Shown one piece after another: positions 40,419 to 49,122 of a DNA stretch of 64,000 bases. Origin of the DNA: Thermosynechococcaceae cyanobacterium Okahandja (GTDB lineage Bacteria; Cyanobacteriota; Cyanobacteriia; Thermosynechococcales; Thermosynechococcaceae); assembly GCA_041530395.1 (NCBI GenBank), contig CP136945.1, positions 1,302,001-1,366,000 of the forward strand, given 5' to 3'. Made by a program: the position numbers and the translations under genes. Each line of letters begins with the position of its first letter. Position 1 is the stretch's first letter. The notes under the pieces are model-generated. The model saw only the letters and a list, made by a program, of their open reading frames with translations. It ran no database searches and had not been told where the DNA came from.

Positions 40419-41465
40419 TCAGGGCTGAAGTGCTACTTTAATGACTTGGCGTGCTTTCATAGCCTGCAAAACCTGCTCAATCTCCGTCAGGGGTGCATGG
40501 CCACTCACGAGGTGCTCAAAGGGTAGGGTGCGGCTGGCAATCAGGTGAAGGGCTTGGCGGACAAAGGTGGGGGTATTGTGGAATACGCCCTTCAGGGTGA
40601 GTTCTTCGTAGTGCAAGCGCTCGGTGTCAACGCTAATGCGGGTGTCGCGGGGACAGCCGCCAAACAGGTTAATGGTTGCTCCCGGTCGGCCACAGGCAAT
40701 GGCCACTTCCCAGACTTGGGGCACCCCTGTGGCTTCAACCACAATGTCAGCACCGCGTCCGGCGGTCCAGTCTTTTACCACCGCTGGCATATCCTCGCAG
40801 TGGTGATGGTTGACAACCTGCTCTGCGCCAAAGGTACGGGCGATCGCCAACCGCTGATCCGAACCGCCAAAGCTCAAGACTCGCGCCCCTTGCTGCACCA
40901 AGATACCGACAAACATTAAGCCAATTGCCCCATCGCCAATGACAACCACTTGGGGCGGGCTAGGCCACTGCTGCATCTCTGGCCGCCAACCACAGCGCGC
41001 TACCCCGTGCAGCACACAAGCCAGTGGCTCCGTCAGAGCCGCCATTTCCTCACTCAGGTGCTCAGGAATGGGGAGGAGATTGTGACGAACAATACTGGCG
41101 GGAATTTTCAGGTACTCGGCAAACGTGCCATTGTTAAATTCAAGATTTGGACAGAGGGAAAACTCCTGCCGCTGACAGTAAAAGCACTGGCCACAGGGGG
41201 CAGAATTATTCGCCACGACGCGATCGCCCAGCCGCCAGTCCGTTACCCCCGCCCCCAAGGCAACAATTTCCCCCGCCGCCTCATGACCAAAGAGAATTGG
41301 TGGCGTTAACATGCGGGCATGTCCGCCCCGTCGCCACACCTTCAAGTCGGTGCCACAGGTAGTTGCCGCTTTGACCCGAATGACCACCTCCCCTGCCGCT
41401 GGCGTTGGATCCGCCACGCTCTCAATGCGCACATCTTCTTTGCCGTAGAGAACCGCCGCCTTCAT
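40419..41465 (-). CDS. Zinc-dependent medium-chain alcohol dehydrogenase (sorbitol/threonine dehydrogenase-like)
   Basis: A 348-residue MDR enzyme. The catalytic zinc site is in ATTCGTDLKVW and FGHEAAGEIV; the structural zinc cysteines are in APCGQCFYCQRQEFSLC. The NAD(P) Rossmann motif is VVIGDGAIGLMFVGIL. The closest look is to sorbitol/threonine dehydrogenase-like proteins; the substrate is uncertain. ATG 41465 gives the family start MKAAVLYGKEDVRIE; an ATG three codons earlier is possible. It is divergent from the SDR gene. Confidence 0.92.
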   Translation of the reverse strand: MKAAVLYGKEDVRIESVADPTPAAGEVVIRVKAATTCGTDLKVWRRGGHARMLTPPILFGHEAAGEIVALGAGVTDWRLGDRVVANNSAPCGQCFYCQRQEFSLCPNLEFNNGTFAEYLKIPASIVRHNLLPIPEHLSEEMAALTEPLACVLHGVARCGWRPEMQQWPSPPQVVVIGDGAIGLMFVGILVQQGARVLSFGGSDQRLAIARTFGAEQVVNHHHCEDMPAVVKDWTAGRGADIVVEATGVPQVWEVAIACGRPGATINLFGGCPRDTRISVDTERLHYEELTLKGVFHNTPTFVRQALHLIASRTLPFEHLVSGHAPLTEIEQVLQAMKARQVIKVALQP

Positions 41466-41604
41466 TGAATGCATCGTCCTTATAAATTCGTTAGGGATTG
41501 AGGCCGGTGACCCGCTTGTCTATCCCTTGGTTTTTATACCATGCCCCTTCTGTGGGCTAGCGTTTGCCGCTAGGATAGAAGAAGGATGTAAAGAAATGTA
41601 ACAA

Positions 41605-42324
41605 ATGAGTGTCTTAGGGAATCAAGTGGTGTTGGTGGTGGGTGCCACCGGTGGCATTGGTCGTGCCGTTGTCGAGCGGCTGCAGCAAACAGGGGCAACC
41701 TTAGTCTTAGCGGCTCGCTCTAGGGATCGCCTACAGCAGTTCGCCGCTACGCTTTCCGCTGAAACGAACGTGCAGCTTCAGCCCTGTGACATTACTCAAC
41801 CGGATCAGGTGATGGCGCTGATGCAGGCCATTCAGGAGCAGCAGGGACGCTTAGACGTACTCATTAACGCGGCAGGGGCGGGGTTGCTCAAGCCCTACGC
41901 CAAAATTACGCCCACCGAACTCGATCAGATGCTGGACTTAAACCTGAAGGGGTGCTTCTACACCAGCCAGCAGGCCGCCGAACTCATGAAAGAGCAACAG
42001 CAGGGACACATTTGTACCGTTGTGGGTATTTTGGGGAAACATTCCATGGCCATGGGTGCCGCCTACTGTGCCGCCAAGTTTGGGGTGGTGGGTTTTAGTA
42101 AATGCATGGCCGAAGAACTCAAACGCTACGGCATTAAGTTCAGCCTCTTCTACTTTGGCGGGGTAGATACCCCCTTTTGGGACGCGGTGAGCCTGAAGGT
42201 GGATCGCCAAAAACTACTGCGGCCAGACACCGTCGCGGCGTTGATTCACGCCGCCCTCGAAACCGATCGCCATGCGGTGCCCCTTGAACTGAGTTTAATG
42301 CCGGATAGTCATGTCTTTTTCTAG
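41605..42324 (+). CDS. Short-chain dehydrogenase/reductase
   Basis: A 239-residue classical SDR. The nucleotide site is VVGATGGIGRAVVERL, the NAG motif is INAAGAGLLKP, and the catalytic Tyr and Lys lie in AAYCAAKFGVVG, preceded by the Ser-containing region GILGKHSMAMGA. The arginines after the second strand (AARSRDR) suggest NADPH preference. The substrate is unknown. The ATG at 41605 follows an A/G-rich region (GAAGAAGGATG) with a usable ribosome site. thyX follows 46 bases later. Confidence 0.9.
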   Translation: MSVLGNQVVLVVGATGGIGRAVVERLQQTGATLVLAARSRDRLQQFAATLSAETNVQLQPCDITQPDQVMALMQAIQEQQGRLDVLINAAGAGLLKPYAKITPTELDQMLDLNLKGCFYTSQQAAELMKEQQQGHICTVVGILGKHSMAMGAAYCAAKFGVVGFSKCMAEELKRYGIKFSLFYFGGVDTPFWDAVSLKVDRQKLLRPDTVAALIHAALETDRHAVPLELSLMPDSHVFF

Positions 42325-42370
42325 GCTCCATCCACTAGGCTAGAAAGTGCTGCATTTGGGAAGAGGGTCC

Positions 42371-43195
42371 ATGCAAGAGGGACGGGTGATTGCCGATTCA
42401 CTATCGCCAGCAGGGGTACGGCTGGTCACTCTACAGCTTACCTATCCCCGTTTTATCCACAGTGAGCTACTCACGCACCGCGTCTTTTCCCGTAATTCCG
42501 CCAGTTCCCGTGCCGTTCCGGTACAAAAAATGATGGATCAAGTGGCGCACAATCCGGTTGTCCCTTACCACTGGGGGCAAAACCAGCGGGGGATGCAAGC
42601 GCGCTCAGAAAGTGAACACAAGGAGGCCGCCAAGGAAATTTGGCTGAAAACCCGTCTTGCGGTCTTAGAAGGGGCACGCCAGCTCAATGATCTCGGGATT
42701 CACAAGCAGGTGGTGAACCGGATGCTCGAGCCGTGGATGTGGATGCAAACCGTGGTGAGTAGCACCGAGTGGGCAAATTTTTTACATCTGCGCAACCATC
42801 CCGATGCTCAGCCGGAGATGCAGGCGCTGGCCCAGATGATTCAGGAGTTGCTAGAGACCCATGAACCCACTCCCCTTGCCGTGGGCGAGTGGCACTTACC
42901 CTACATTGATCCGATAGAACGGCAGCAGTACAGCCTTGAGGAGTGCAAGTACATGGCGGTGGCACGCTGTGCGCGGGTGTCCTATTATCTGCGGGATGGC
43001 CAACGCAGCGATCCTGCCTCGGATCTGGCCTTGTATCAGCGGTTGGCGGGGTCAGACCCCAAGCATTTGTCCCCACTTGAACATGTGGCCGAGTGTATGG
43101 GCGATCGCCACCGCTACGCCAATTTTGTCGGTTGGCGGCAACTGCGCTACTTTGAAGAAACCCCTAGAAAGGAATCCTTCCCTTGCCATTCGTAG
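42371..43195 (+). CDS. thyX: FAD-dependent thymidylate synthase ThyX
   Basis: A 274-residue flavin-dependent enzyme that converts dUMP to dTMP using methylenetetrahydrofolate and FAD. The signature region here reads LLTHRVFSRNSASSRAVPVQ, that is THR in place of the usual RHR, with the conserved Ser-rich stretch kept. Downstream substrate-binding patterns include NRMLEPWMWMQTVVSSTEWAN, FLHLRNHPDAQPEMQALA and HLSPLEHVAECMGDRHRYAN. It resembles the subgroup of ThyX seen in cyanobacteria and phages. The ATG at 42371 after GGGAAGAGGG is better than the GTG at 42347. Confidence 0.88.
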   Translation: MQEGRVIADSLSPAGVRLVTLQLTYPRFIHSELLTHRVFSRNSASSRAVPVQKMMDQVAHNPVVPYHWGQNQRGMQARSESEHKEAAKEIWLKTRLAVLEGARQLNDLGIHKQVVNRMLEPWMWMQTVVSSTEWANFLHLRNHPDAQPEMQALAQMIQELLETHEPTPLAVGEWHLPYIDPIERQQYSLEECKYMAVARCARVSYYLRDGQRSDPASDLALYQRLAGSDPKHLSPLEHVAECMGDRHRYANFVGWRQLRYFEETPRKESFPCHS

Positions 43196-43288
43196 TCGCG
43201 AAGGGTGAGCACGTCCCAAAAATAGCGGTAAGATACTTCATGGTTCTCGTACTCGTTCAGTGTACGCCTTGTGCACCAACCCACTCTA

Positions 43289-44047
43289 ATGCCTGCCACT
43301 CCCGCTAAAGTTGCTGTTCTTGGCTTTCCCCTACACTTGGTGGACAATGCCCCGGAGTGGCTATTAATGCAGCAGCGCAGCGGTCGGGGTCAGCACGTAG
43401 TGACCCTTAACTCAGAAATGGTCATGCTGGCGGAGCGTACCCCCCGCTTTGCCGAATTGCTCCATCAGGCCGATTTAGTCATTCCCGATGGCTCGGGTGT
43501 CATCCTTTACCTTAGGCTGCACGGTCTGTCGGTCAAACGCCAACCGGGAATTGAATTTGCTGAAGCGCTATTAGCCCTCGCCAGTGAGTCTGACCACCAC
43601 AACGGCGTGTTTTTCTATGGGGCAGCACCCGGCGTTGCCGAAAAAGTGGCAGAACGCTGGCAAAGGGAACTGCCAACCCTCAAAGTTCTCGGTGTCGAGT
43701 CAGGCTACCACGATGCAGAGACAGGAGCAAAACTTCTGCAGCGGCTAGAAGCGTTACAGCCAAAGATTATTTTTGTGGCCTTGGGGGTGCCCCGCCAAGA
43801 GTACTGGATTCAGGAGCACCGCCACCTATGTCCCCAAGCCATTTGGGTGGGGGTGGGCGGCAGTTTTGACATTTGGGCGGGTCAAAAGCAGCGGGCACCG
43901 AAGATCTTGCGCAAGTTGCACCTTGAATGGCTTTATCGCCTTTACCAAGAGCCATGGCGCTGGCGGCGGATGTTAGCCCTGCCCCAATTTGCATGGAAAG
44001 CGCTGTTGAGCCGTTTTTATTGGCGGCGACGTTATCCCTTGCGATGA
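43289..44047 (+). CDS. WecG/TagA/CpsF-family glycosyltransferase
   Basis: A 252-residue GT26 glycosyltransferase that transfers a sugar (N-acetylmannosamine-type in TagA, ManNAcA in WecG) to a lipid-linked acceptor in surface polysaccharide synthesis. Landmarks are VTLNSEMVMLAERTP, ADLVIPDGSGVILYLRLHG (family Asp), FFYGAAPGVAEKVAERW, FVALGVPRQEYWIQEH and GVGGSFDIWAGQKQRAPK. The C-terminus is amphipathic and basic, as in membrane-associated members. ATG 43289 is chosen; a GTG at 43271 is possible. Its stop overlaps the ftsE start by ATGA. Confidence 0.92.
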   Translation: MPATPAKVAVLGFPLHLVDNAPEWLLMQQRSGRGQHVVTLNSEMVMLAERTPRFAELLHQADLVIPDGSGVILYLRLHGLSVKRQPGIEFAEALLALASESDHHNGVFFYGAAPGVAEKVAERWQRELPTLKVLGVESGYHDAETGAKLLQRLEALQPKIIFVALGVPRQEYWIQEHRHLCPQAIWVGVGGSFDIWAGQKQRAPKILRKLHLEWLYRLYQEPWRWRRMLALPQFAWKALLSRFYWRRRYPLR

Positions 44048-44778
44048 TCCCAACTCCCGTCGGGCCAAAAACGACAACCCCTCAGTCTGCTCCTGCGGTG
44101 ATTGCCGAGTTAAGGCAGGTGACAAAGGGGTTTGTTCCCCATTCTCCCTGTTTGCAGCGGGTCAACTTGCAATTGCGGCAGGGGGACTTCTATTTTTTAA
44201 CGGGTGCCTCTGGGTCGGGCAAGTCCACGCTGCTCAGGTTACTCTCTGGCCAAGCTACACCGGATCAGGGAACGGTGCACCTGTTTGGCACAGCGGTCAA
44301 TCCACGGGACAATCGAGCAATGGTGAGATTGCGGCGGCGGCTGGGGGTCATTTTTCAGGATTTTAAGTTGTTGGGCGATCGCACCGTGGCGGAAAACGTT
44401 GCCTTTACCCTCTTGGTGCGTGGTACCCCTAGGCGAGAACTTCAGCAGCGGGTGCAAACGGCGCTCAAGCTTGTGGGCCTGACGGAGAAAGCAGCCGCCT
44501 ATCCCCAAGCCCTTTCGGGGGGTGAGCAGCAGCGGGTCAGTATTGCCCGTGCCATTGTCGGTGGCCCCGAACTGTTGCTGGCGGATGAACCCACGGGTAA
44601 TTTAGACCCCCAAACCAGTCAGCAAATTCTCTATTTAATCCATCGGTTGCACCAGCACGGTCTCACGGTGGTGTTCACCACGCATGATCTCTCGTTGACC
44701 CAATTGCTTCCCCATCCTGTTTTGCACTTACACCATGGCCAACTTAAACAGCGCGCCACATCCATGGCCCACCCTTGA
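44044..44778 (+). CDS. ftsE: Cell division ATP-binding protein FtsE
   Basis: A 244-residue ABC ATPase. Walker A is GASGSGKST, the Q-loop region is GVIFQDFKLLGDRTVAENV (a FtsE hallmark), the signature is LSGGEQQRVSIARAI, and Walker B is LLADEPTGNLDP. FtsE works with FtsX to activate peptidoglycan hydrolases at the septum. The amiC-type amidase about 4 kb upstream could be a downstream effector, though this is inference. ATG 44044 overlaps the glycosyltransferase stop, and its 3' end overlaps ftsX by 44 bases, so all three are co-translated. The longer frame is rejected because its first 39 residues read through the previous gene. Confidence 0.93.
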   Translation: MIPTPVGPKTTTPQSAPAVIAELRQVTKGFVPHSPCLQRVNLQLRQGDFYFLTGASGSGKSTLLRLLSGQATPDQGTVHLFGTAVNPRDNRAMVRLRRRLGVIFQDFKLLGDRTVAENVAFTLLVRGTPRRELQQRVQTALKLVGLTEKAAAYPQALSGGEQQRVSIARAIVGGPELLLADEPTGNLDPQTSQQILYLIHRLHQHGLTVVFTTHDLSLTQLLPHPVLHLHHGQLKQRATSMAHP

Positions 44779-45655
44779 CTTTCTCATTCCTGAGGTACGA
44801 CGCAGCCTCTGGCGCGGCGGCTGGCTCAATGGCGCTGCCGTGATTGCCGTGGCGGTCACCCTCTTTATCTTTGGTTGGGGGTGGCAGGTTTCCCATGCCT
44901 TGGGGGCCACCGTGGCTGCGTTGGGCAACCGCCTTGAAATTACGGCCTACGTTGCCCCTGACTTGGCCACCCCTGAGATAGATCGCCTGCGGCAGACCTT
45001 AGCCACACTGCCCGGCGTTGACAGCCTGACATGGATTGATCGCGATCGCGCTTGGGCAGAGCTACAGGCAGATTTAGGCCTAGCCACTCAGGAAGGAGAC
45101 TTGCACCTGTTTGAGCGCAATCCCCTCAGTGATGAAGTGAAAATTCGCGCTAAGAGCCTAGAGCAGGTCACTACCCTAGCAACTCAAATTGCCCAGCAGC
45201 AGGGTATTGAATCCGTGCAGTACCTTGAGCGCGCCTTGGATGGTTTGCAACGGCTGCAACGGCTAGTGCGCACCGTAACCATCGGCCTTGTCTTGCTATT
45301 GGGGGTCACCGTTGTTGCTCTAGTCAGTGCCATTTTGCGACTAGTGATTTTAGTGCGTCAACCCGACATCGAGATCATGATCTTGGTGGGAGCCAGCCAA
45401 CGGTGGATTCATACCCCCTTCTTTGTGCAGGCAGGAGCCTTGGGGGGGCTAGGAGGGGCAGCCGCATGGCTGGCGGGCTGGAGTAGCAGCCACCACCTTC
45501 AGTACTGGTTAAGTCACCAGTTCACTGGCGCTGCCATGGTTGACCGTGTGCCCCTAGAGTGGAGTAGCGGCTTTGGCATCAGCCTTGTGATTGCAGGCAT
45601 CCTGCTGGGTGGGTTAAGTACACTGCTAGCCCTTAACACTGCCGCCCAAGGTTAG
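44735..45655 (+). CDS. ftsX: Cell division membrane protein FtsX
   Basis: A 306-residue permease-like protein: cytoplasmic N-terminus, first membrane helix (about 33-60, NGAAVIAVAVTLFIFGWGWQ), periplasmic domain (about 65-180), then three helices (about 185-215, 235-258, 278-302). This is the FtsX four-helix topology. The conserved FtsX_ECD pattern ITAYVAPDLATPEIDRL is present. It pairs with FtsE. The 44-base overlap with ftsE is long but both frames are well supported by homology. Confidence 0.93.
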   Translation: MANLNSAPHPWPTLDFLIPEVRRSLWRGGWLNGAAVIAVAVTLFIFGWGWQVSHALGATVAALGNRLEITAYVAPDLATPEIDRLRQTLATLPGVDSLTWIDRDRAWAELQADLGLATQEGDLHLFERNPLSDEVKIRAKSLEQVTTLATQIAQQQGIESVQYLERALDGLQRLQRLVRTVTIGLVLLLGVTVVALVSAILRLVILVRQPDIEIMILVGASQRWIHTPFFVQAGALGGLGGAAAWLAGWSSSHHLQYWLSHQFTGAAMVDRVPLEWSSGFGISLVIAGILLGGLSTLLALNTAAQG

Positions 45656-45701
45656 TGCTGTGCCATTACACTAGATGCAGTAGCTTCAGCACACACAACC
45701 G

Positions 45702-46106
45702 TTGAAAAAGCGAGTTACCCTGACGTTCCCACGACGCACGATTCAGATGCCGGTCACCTATCGACTGGCCAAGGACTTTAACATTGCGGCCAATATTATC
45801 CGTGCCCAAGTGGCTCCTAACCAAGTGGGCAAGCTTGTCCTAGAGTTGGCAGGCGATATTGACCAAATGGAAGCCGCCCTAGACTGGCTGCGGCAACAAA
45901 ATATTGAGGTATCGTTGGCTAGCCGCGAAATAGTTATTGATGAGCACGCCTGTGTTCACTGTGGCCTATGTACCGGCGTGTGCCCCACCCAAGCCCTAAC
46001 GCTGCACCCGCAAACCTGTCAGCTTCAGTTTAGCCGCTCTCGCTGTATCGTTTGCGAGCAGTGTGTGGCCGCCTGCCCAGTGGAGGCCATTCACACAAAT
46101 TTTTGA
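45702..46106 (+). CDS. NIL-domain ferredoxin (two [4Fe-4S] clusters)
   Basis: A 134-residue soluble protein. Residues about 5-75 form a NIL domain (LTFPRRTIQMPVTYRLAKDF then IAANIIRAQVAPNQVGKLVL). The C-terminal part has two cluster-binding sets, CVHCGLCTGVCP and CIVCEQCVAACP. NIL domains bind small ligands such as methionine in other proteins. Cyanobacteria commonly have this fusion, perhaps linked to homocysteine/methionine metabolism, but the role here is unproven. The start is TTG 45702, following closely on ftsX. The stretch 46,107-46,437 after it holds no gene I can recognise. Confidence 0.9.
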   Translation: MKKRVTLTFPRRTIQMPVTYRLAKDFNIAANIIRAQVAPNQVGKLVLELAGDIDQMEAALDWLRQQNIEVSLASREIVIDEHACVHCGLCTGVCPTQALTLHPQTCQLQFSRSRCIVCEQCVAACPVEAIHTNF

Positions 46107-46437
46107 GGCGCGATCGCCACCACCTACCCACGAAGGATGCATTGCCAGCGCCGATAATGCCAAGCCCATCCTAACCTAGGGAAACACCTCAAAACGGCTT
46201 GGTAGCCTGGTTAGTTTAGTGCGAGGTGGAAAAGCGTTGGGGCAATTTCCAAGGCTCTGATGTTCCAGCCCTTCTCACTAGCCACCACGCCTTGTGTAGC
46301 ATAGTAGGATTGATTTCCCACCCCTCATAATCTCACGACACCCAGTATGAATTCGACGAGCCACTTTATAGGAGGCTGCGTTAGGAAGCCTTACAATCAA
46401 TCAAATCACAGAGCAAGACATCATCTTGAAACCGTAC

Positions 46438-46580
46438 TCAAATATCAATAGTATAGTCTTTACCAATCGTGTAGAGAATACTGTAGGAAAACCTGCGAGC
46501 CATGCACCGTCGAACATCTTCATCAATGGTAGTATAGCGAGGTGGAGATTCTCAAATCCGATAGACTACATCTTCAATTA
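46438..46580 (-). pseudogene. Decayed ParE/RelE-type toxin gene remnant
   Basis: Read on the minus strand, the frame gives PPRYTTIDEDVRRC then MARRFSYSILYTIGKDYTID followed by a stop at 46438. It is preceded, past an in-frame TGA, by IEDVVYRI. The pattern VRRCxxRRFxYSILYxI is the core of ParE/RelE family toxins, where it normally continues into an AVMH-type ending that is missing here. The N-terminal half is also absent. No antitoxin gene is seen beside it. This is therefore a broken toxin-antitoxin remnant; recognition is by pattern only. Confidence 0.7.
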
Positions 46581-46635
46581 CAGTTTATAAACGCTTTCAG
46601 CAGATTTATCAAAATCGCTAAGATTTTCAGCACCC

Positions 46636-47220
46636 CTATGGCCACAATCCTGCTTGTTGAAACACCTGTTGCGCCGTTAATTGCAAATCAGGCAGAACTT
46701 CATCTGTTAATAGTGTCTCGCCTGTAAACGTGCGCGGCGCGGCATCTGGATAAAACACCGTAATACTCTTCGCCTGCGGATCAACCACCCATACCCGCAA
46801 CACCCCAGCCGCTAGATAATCTGTTGCCTTTCCCACTATCGTGCCAAAACTTTGATCCGGCGAAATAATTTCAATTGCCAACTCTGGAGCTATTGGACAC
46901 GGCCCATCTTCCAACCAATCCCGTGGTAGGCGATCGTAGGAAATATACAACACGTCTGGAATCGGCACCCAATCTTGTCCTTGGCGCATTAACGTTACTG
47001 CCCACTCAATCGCGACGTCGCCCCGCTCCTGACACCAATGCTCCAAAATATAAAGTAGAGTTTTCTGGGTTCTTGAATGAAATCGCTTCGGTGACATTTT
47101 CGCAATAGCTTGTCCATCAAGTAACTCGTAGCCCGTCTCACCCTCCGGCAGCGCAAGGTATTCGGCTAGGGTAAGGGGCTTCGCGGGGGGTGCGATACTA
47201 GGTGACAGAGTCATGGTCAT
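46636..47220 (-). CDS. Uma2-family (DUF820) putative endonuclease
   Basis: A 194-residue protein of the Uma2 family, extremely multiplied in cyanobacteria, with a predicted PD-(D/E)XK nuclease fold. Landmarks are LTLAEYLALPEGETGYELLDGQ, WVPIPDVLYISYDRLP, the active-site-like stretch PELAIEIISPDQSFGTIVGKATDYLAAGV (ExI...K) and VWVVDPQAKSITVF. Whether Uma2 proteins cut DNA in the cell is not established; a transposon or defence association is suspected. The start ATG is at 47220 (MTMTLSPSIAPPAKP). It lies inside the accessory region and is preceded by a tandem 12-bp repeat. Confidence 0.88.
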   Translation of the reverse strand: MTMTLSPSIAPPAKPLTLAEYLALPEGETGYELLDGQAIAKMSPKRFHSRTQKTLLYILEHWCQERGDVAIEWAVTLMRQGQDWVPIPDVLYISYDRLPRDWLEDGPCPIAPELAIEIISPDQSFGTIVGKATDYLAAGVLRVWVVDPQAKSITVFYPDAAPRTFTGETLLTDEVLPDLQLTAQQVFQQAGLWP

Positions 47221-47221
47221 C

Positions 47222-47245
47222 GATGCGAGAGAAGATGCGAGAGAA
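47222..47245. repeat. Tandem 12-bp repeat upstream of the Uma2 gene
   Basis: GATGCGAGAGAA occurs twice head to tail directly before the Uma2 start codon. It could be replication slippage or a regulator site. The remaining gap to 47,526 contains only a weak 64-codon minus-strand frame that I do not believe. Confidence 0.6.
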
Positions 47246-47526
47246 TAAGTAAGTGCCGTTAGTTGCAGTCTAGCGGATCGTTCCCATTGCCAGAACGCGA
47301 TCGACCGTTAGGGTGAAGTCCGGCAAGATCGGCGACGCGATCAGTTTCTTGTTAAAGTTAGAGCTTTGTACCAGCCTTTTTCCCACTGCACGTCCACAAG
47401 AGGCTTTAGGGTTACAGCTAAACGAGGTAGAACATTCCAGAGCGCTGCGGGTATCCGCACTAGGGCAATGATTATGTTACAATCTGTACTGTATCTTTGA
47501 TGCCATTGGTGTTCCGGTTGTGGTAA

Positions 47527-47540
47527 GCCTAACAATTAGG
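47527..47540 (+). other. GCCTAAC-type inverted core 5' of the parA-like gene
   Basis: GCCTAACAATTAGG is a near-palindrome carrying GCCTAAC, the same heptamer core found at the restriction-modification gene boundaries (52,669-52,675 and, as GTTAGGC, 50,109-50,115). It lies 35 bases before the parA-like ATG, as cassette boundaries often do. It may be the remnant of a recombination site. The sequence is clear; the role is speculative. Confidence 0.4.
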
Positions 47541-47575
47541 TGGACACAGCATCCCATTGTCAAACTAGGTTGACT

Positions 47576-49060
47576 ATGGCTGCTGGTAAGGACTTAATAC
47601 GTTTGCACTTTCACAAGCAATGGGTGGCTTTGCTGGATCGTGTTGCTGAGTGTAACACTGAGAAATCGCTAGAAGATCAGGTTATTCTGCCCCTCCTAAA
47701 GTTACTCGGTTATGAGCAGGGCGATTTTGTGCAACAGGCTCCGCTAGGCCGGAAACGAGTAGATTTTCTAGTCAAAGCCCAACAAAGGTCACCCTGTCCC
47801 CACTACTTGGTTATCGAGGTCAAGGCTCCTTCCCAGATGCTTCTTTACAAAAGCTGGCAACTGCGGCAGTATTTGCGTGACTCAGGGAGTATTTTTGGTC
47901 TCTTGACCAACGGCAAACAGTTTCAAATTTTCTATAATGACGGTGACACCATTCATGCGCTCTGGGAGTTTACACAAGCACAACTGCGTCAAGACTATCG
48001 GGTTCTAACGGCTCTGCTTCTGCGCCGTAACTGTGATCTAGTTTTGAACGCGTTTAAAATCAGCCATCACCAAATTCACAACCGCCTGCGGCAGTTCATG
48101 GCTCAACTTTCACCTGAGACCACAATTTTATCACTGTCGCAAAGTGTCAATTCGCCATCTACGAAAAACTATCCTAAACGCCCAATGATTATCACTGTTT
48201 TTAATAACAAGGGGGGGGTTGGCAAAACAACCCTAACCATTAACCTAGCTGTCGCCCTTGCCCAACTAGGTAAGCGTGTTTTACTAATCGATATTGATGC
48301 TCAGGCCAATCTGACTACAGGTTTAGGTATTGATCCCCTAGAAGATGTTGAAAAAGCTGGCCGGAAGGATATTACGCACCTTTTGACGGAACCCAGACTG
48401 GTTATTGGTGATGTTATTATGAAGCGCAGGTGGGGTAGCACTAGATTAGATGTCATCCCATCTCATATTCGTCTCAGCTCCATGGAAAATCAATTAATTC
48501 AACTGGTGGATAGTGATCGTCTTCTGGCGAGAAAGCTTAGAGAACATGACTATGATTTCGTCTTTATTGACCCTCCTCCGTCGTTTGGGAAAGTTAACCG
48601 GATTGCCCTGATGGCTTCAGCGGGGGTTTTAATCCCGACTCAACTGTCTCCCTATCCGATTCGAGCACTAGAATTTGTCTTAAGCCAGGTTGAGGAGGTT
48701 AGTCAGTTCCGAGAATCACCACTGCCCATCATTGGTATAGCCGTAAGTATGTACGATCGCCAATCTACAGCACTTAATCTATTGATGAAAGAAGAGCTAT
48801 ATGGTCGTCTGAATAACTTACCCGGAGGGAGTCAAGTTTCGATTTTTCCTGAGTCTAGTTGGATACCACGACTCAATGTGATTTCTAGATCACAGAATCA
48901 GGGCTGTCCTCTTTTGGCATTAACTTCTACAGATTTATCAAATAGTTTGAGTGCTTCTGATCAAACCTCTCTCGAAAATGCCTTACAAGCTTATGATAGA
49001 TTGGCTCAAGAATTTTTGCATATCGTTGCAGCTAAAATTACTTCTTCTGTCGAATCATGA
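47576..49060 (+). CDS. HsdR-N-type nuclease domain fused to a ParA ATPase
   Basis: A 494-residue fusion. Residues about 1-160 resemble the type I restriction HsdR N-terminal nuclease: LEDQVILPLLKLLGYEQGDF, then Asp63 in KRVDFLVKA and Glu81-x-Lys83 in YLVIEVKAPSQ, a complete PD-(D/E)xK pattern, and FGLLTNGKQFQIFYNDG. After a linker, residues about 203-490 are a ParA/Soj ATPase: deviant Walker A NKGGVGKTTL (211-220), DIDAQANLTTGLG, then FVFIDPPPSFGKVNRIALM. The start ATG is 47576. The ParB-like gene follows 62 bases later. A stand-alone ParA in partition systems lacks the nuclease. This could serve plasmid-like segregation, or act as a defence module in which nucleotide-gated ParA controls DNA cleavage; the latter is inference. 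Confidence 0.85.
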   Translation: MAAGKDLIRLHFHKQWVALLDRVAECNTEKSLEDQVILPLLKLLGYEQGDFVQQAPLGRKRVDFLVKAQQRSPCPHYLVIEVKAPSQMLLYKSWQLRQYLRDSGSIFGLLTNGKQFQIFYNDGDTIHALWEFTQAQLRQDYRVLTALLLRRNCDLVLNAFKISHHQIHNRLRQFMAQLSPETTILSLSQSVNSPSTKNYPKRPMIITVFNNKGGVGKTTLTINLAVALAQLGKRVLLIDIDAQANLTTGLGIDPLEDVEKAGRKDITHLLTEPRLVIGDVIMKRRWGSTRLDVIPSHIRLSSMENQLIQLVDSDRLLARKLREHDYDFVFIDPPPSFGKVNRIALMASAGVLIPTQLSPYPIRALEFVLSQVEEVSQFRESPLPIIGIAVSMYDRQSTALNLLMKEELYGRLNNLPGGSQVSIFPESSWIPRLNVISRSQNQGCPLLALTSTDLSNSLSASDQTSLENALQAYDRLAQEFLHIVAAKITSSVES

Positions 49061-49122
49061 ATGAGGTGATAGGCTATTGATCATCATTTAGCCCACTGAT
49101 TAAACCTAATCCATTGATAACT

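Noticed and set aside
46542-46727. 61-codon plus-strand frame across the toxin remnant and Uma2 3' end
   Set aside because: It is antisense to two better explained features, with no ribosome site.
47341-47535. 64-codon minus-strand frame before the ParA gene
   Set aside because: The end (VQWEKGWYKALTLTRN) vaguely recalls a transposase tail but I cannot match it, and no inverted repeats or target duplication flank it.
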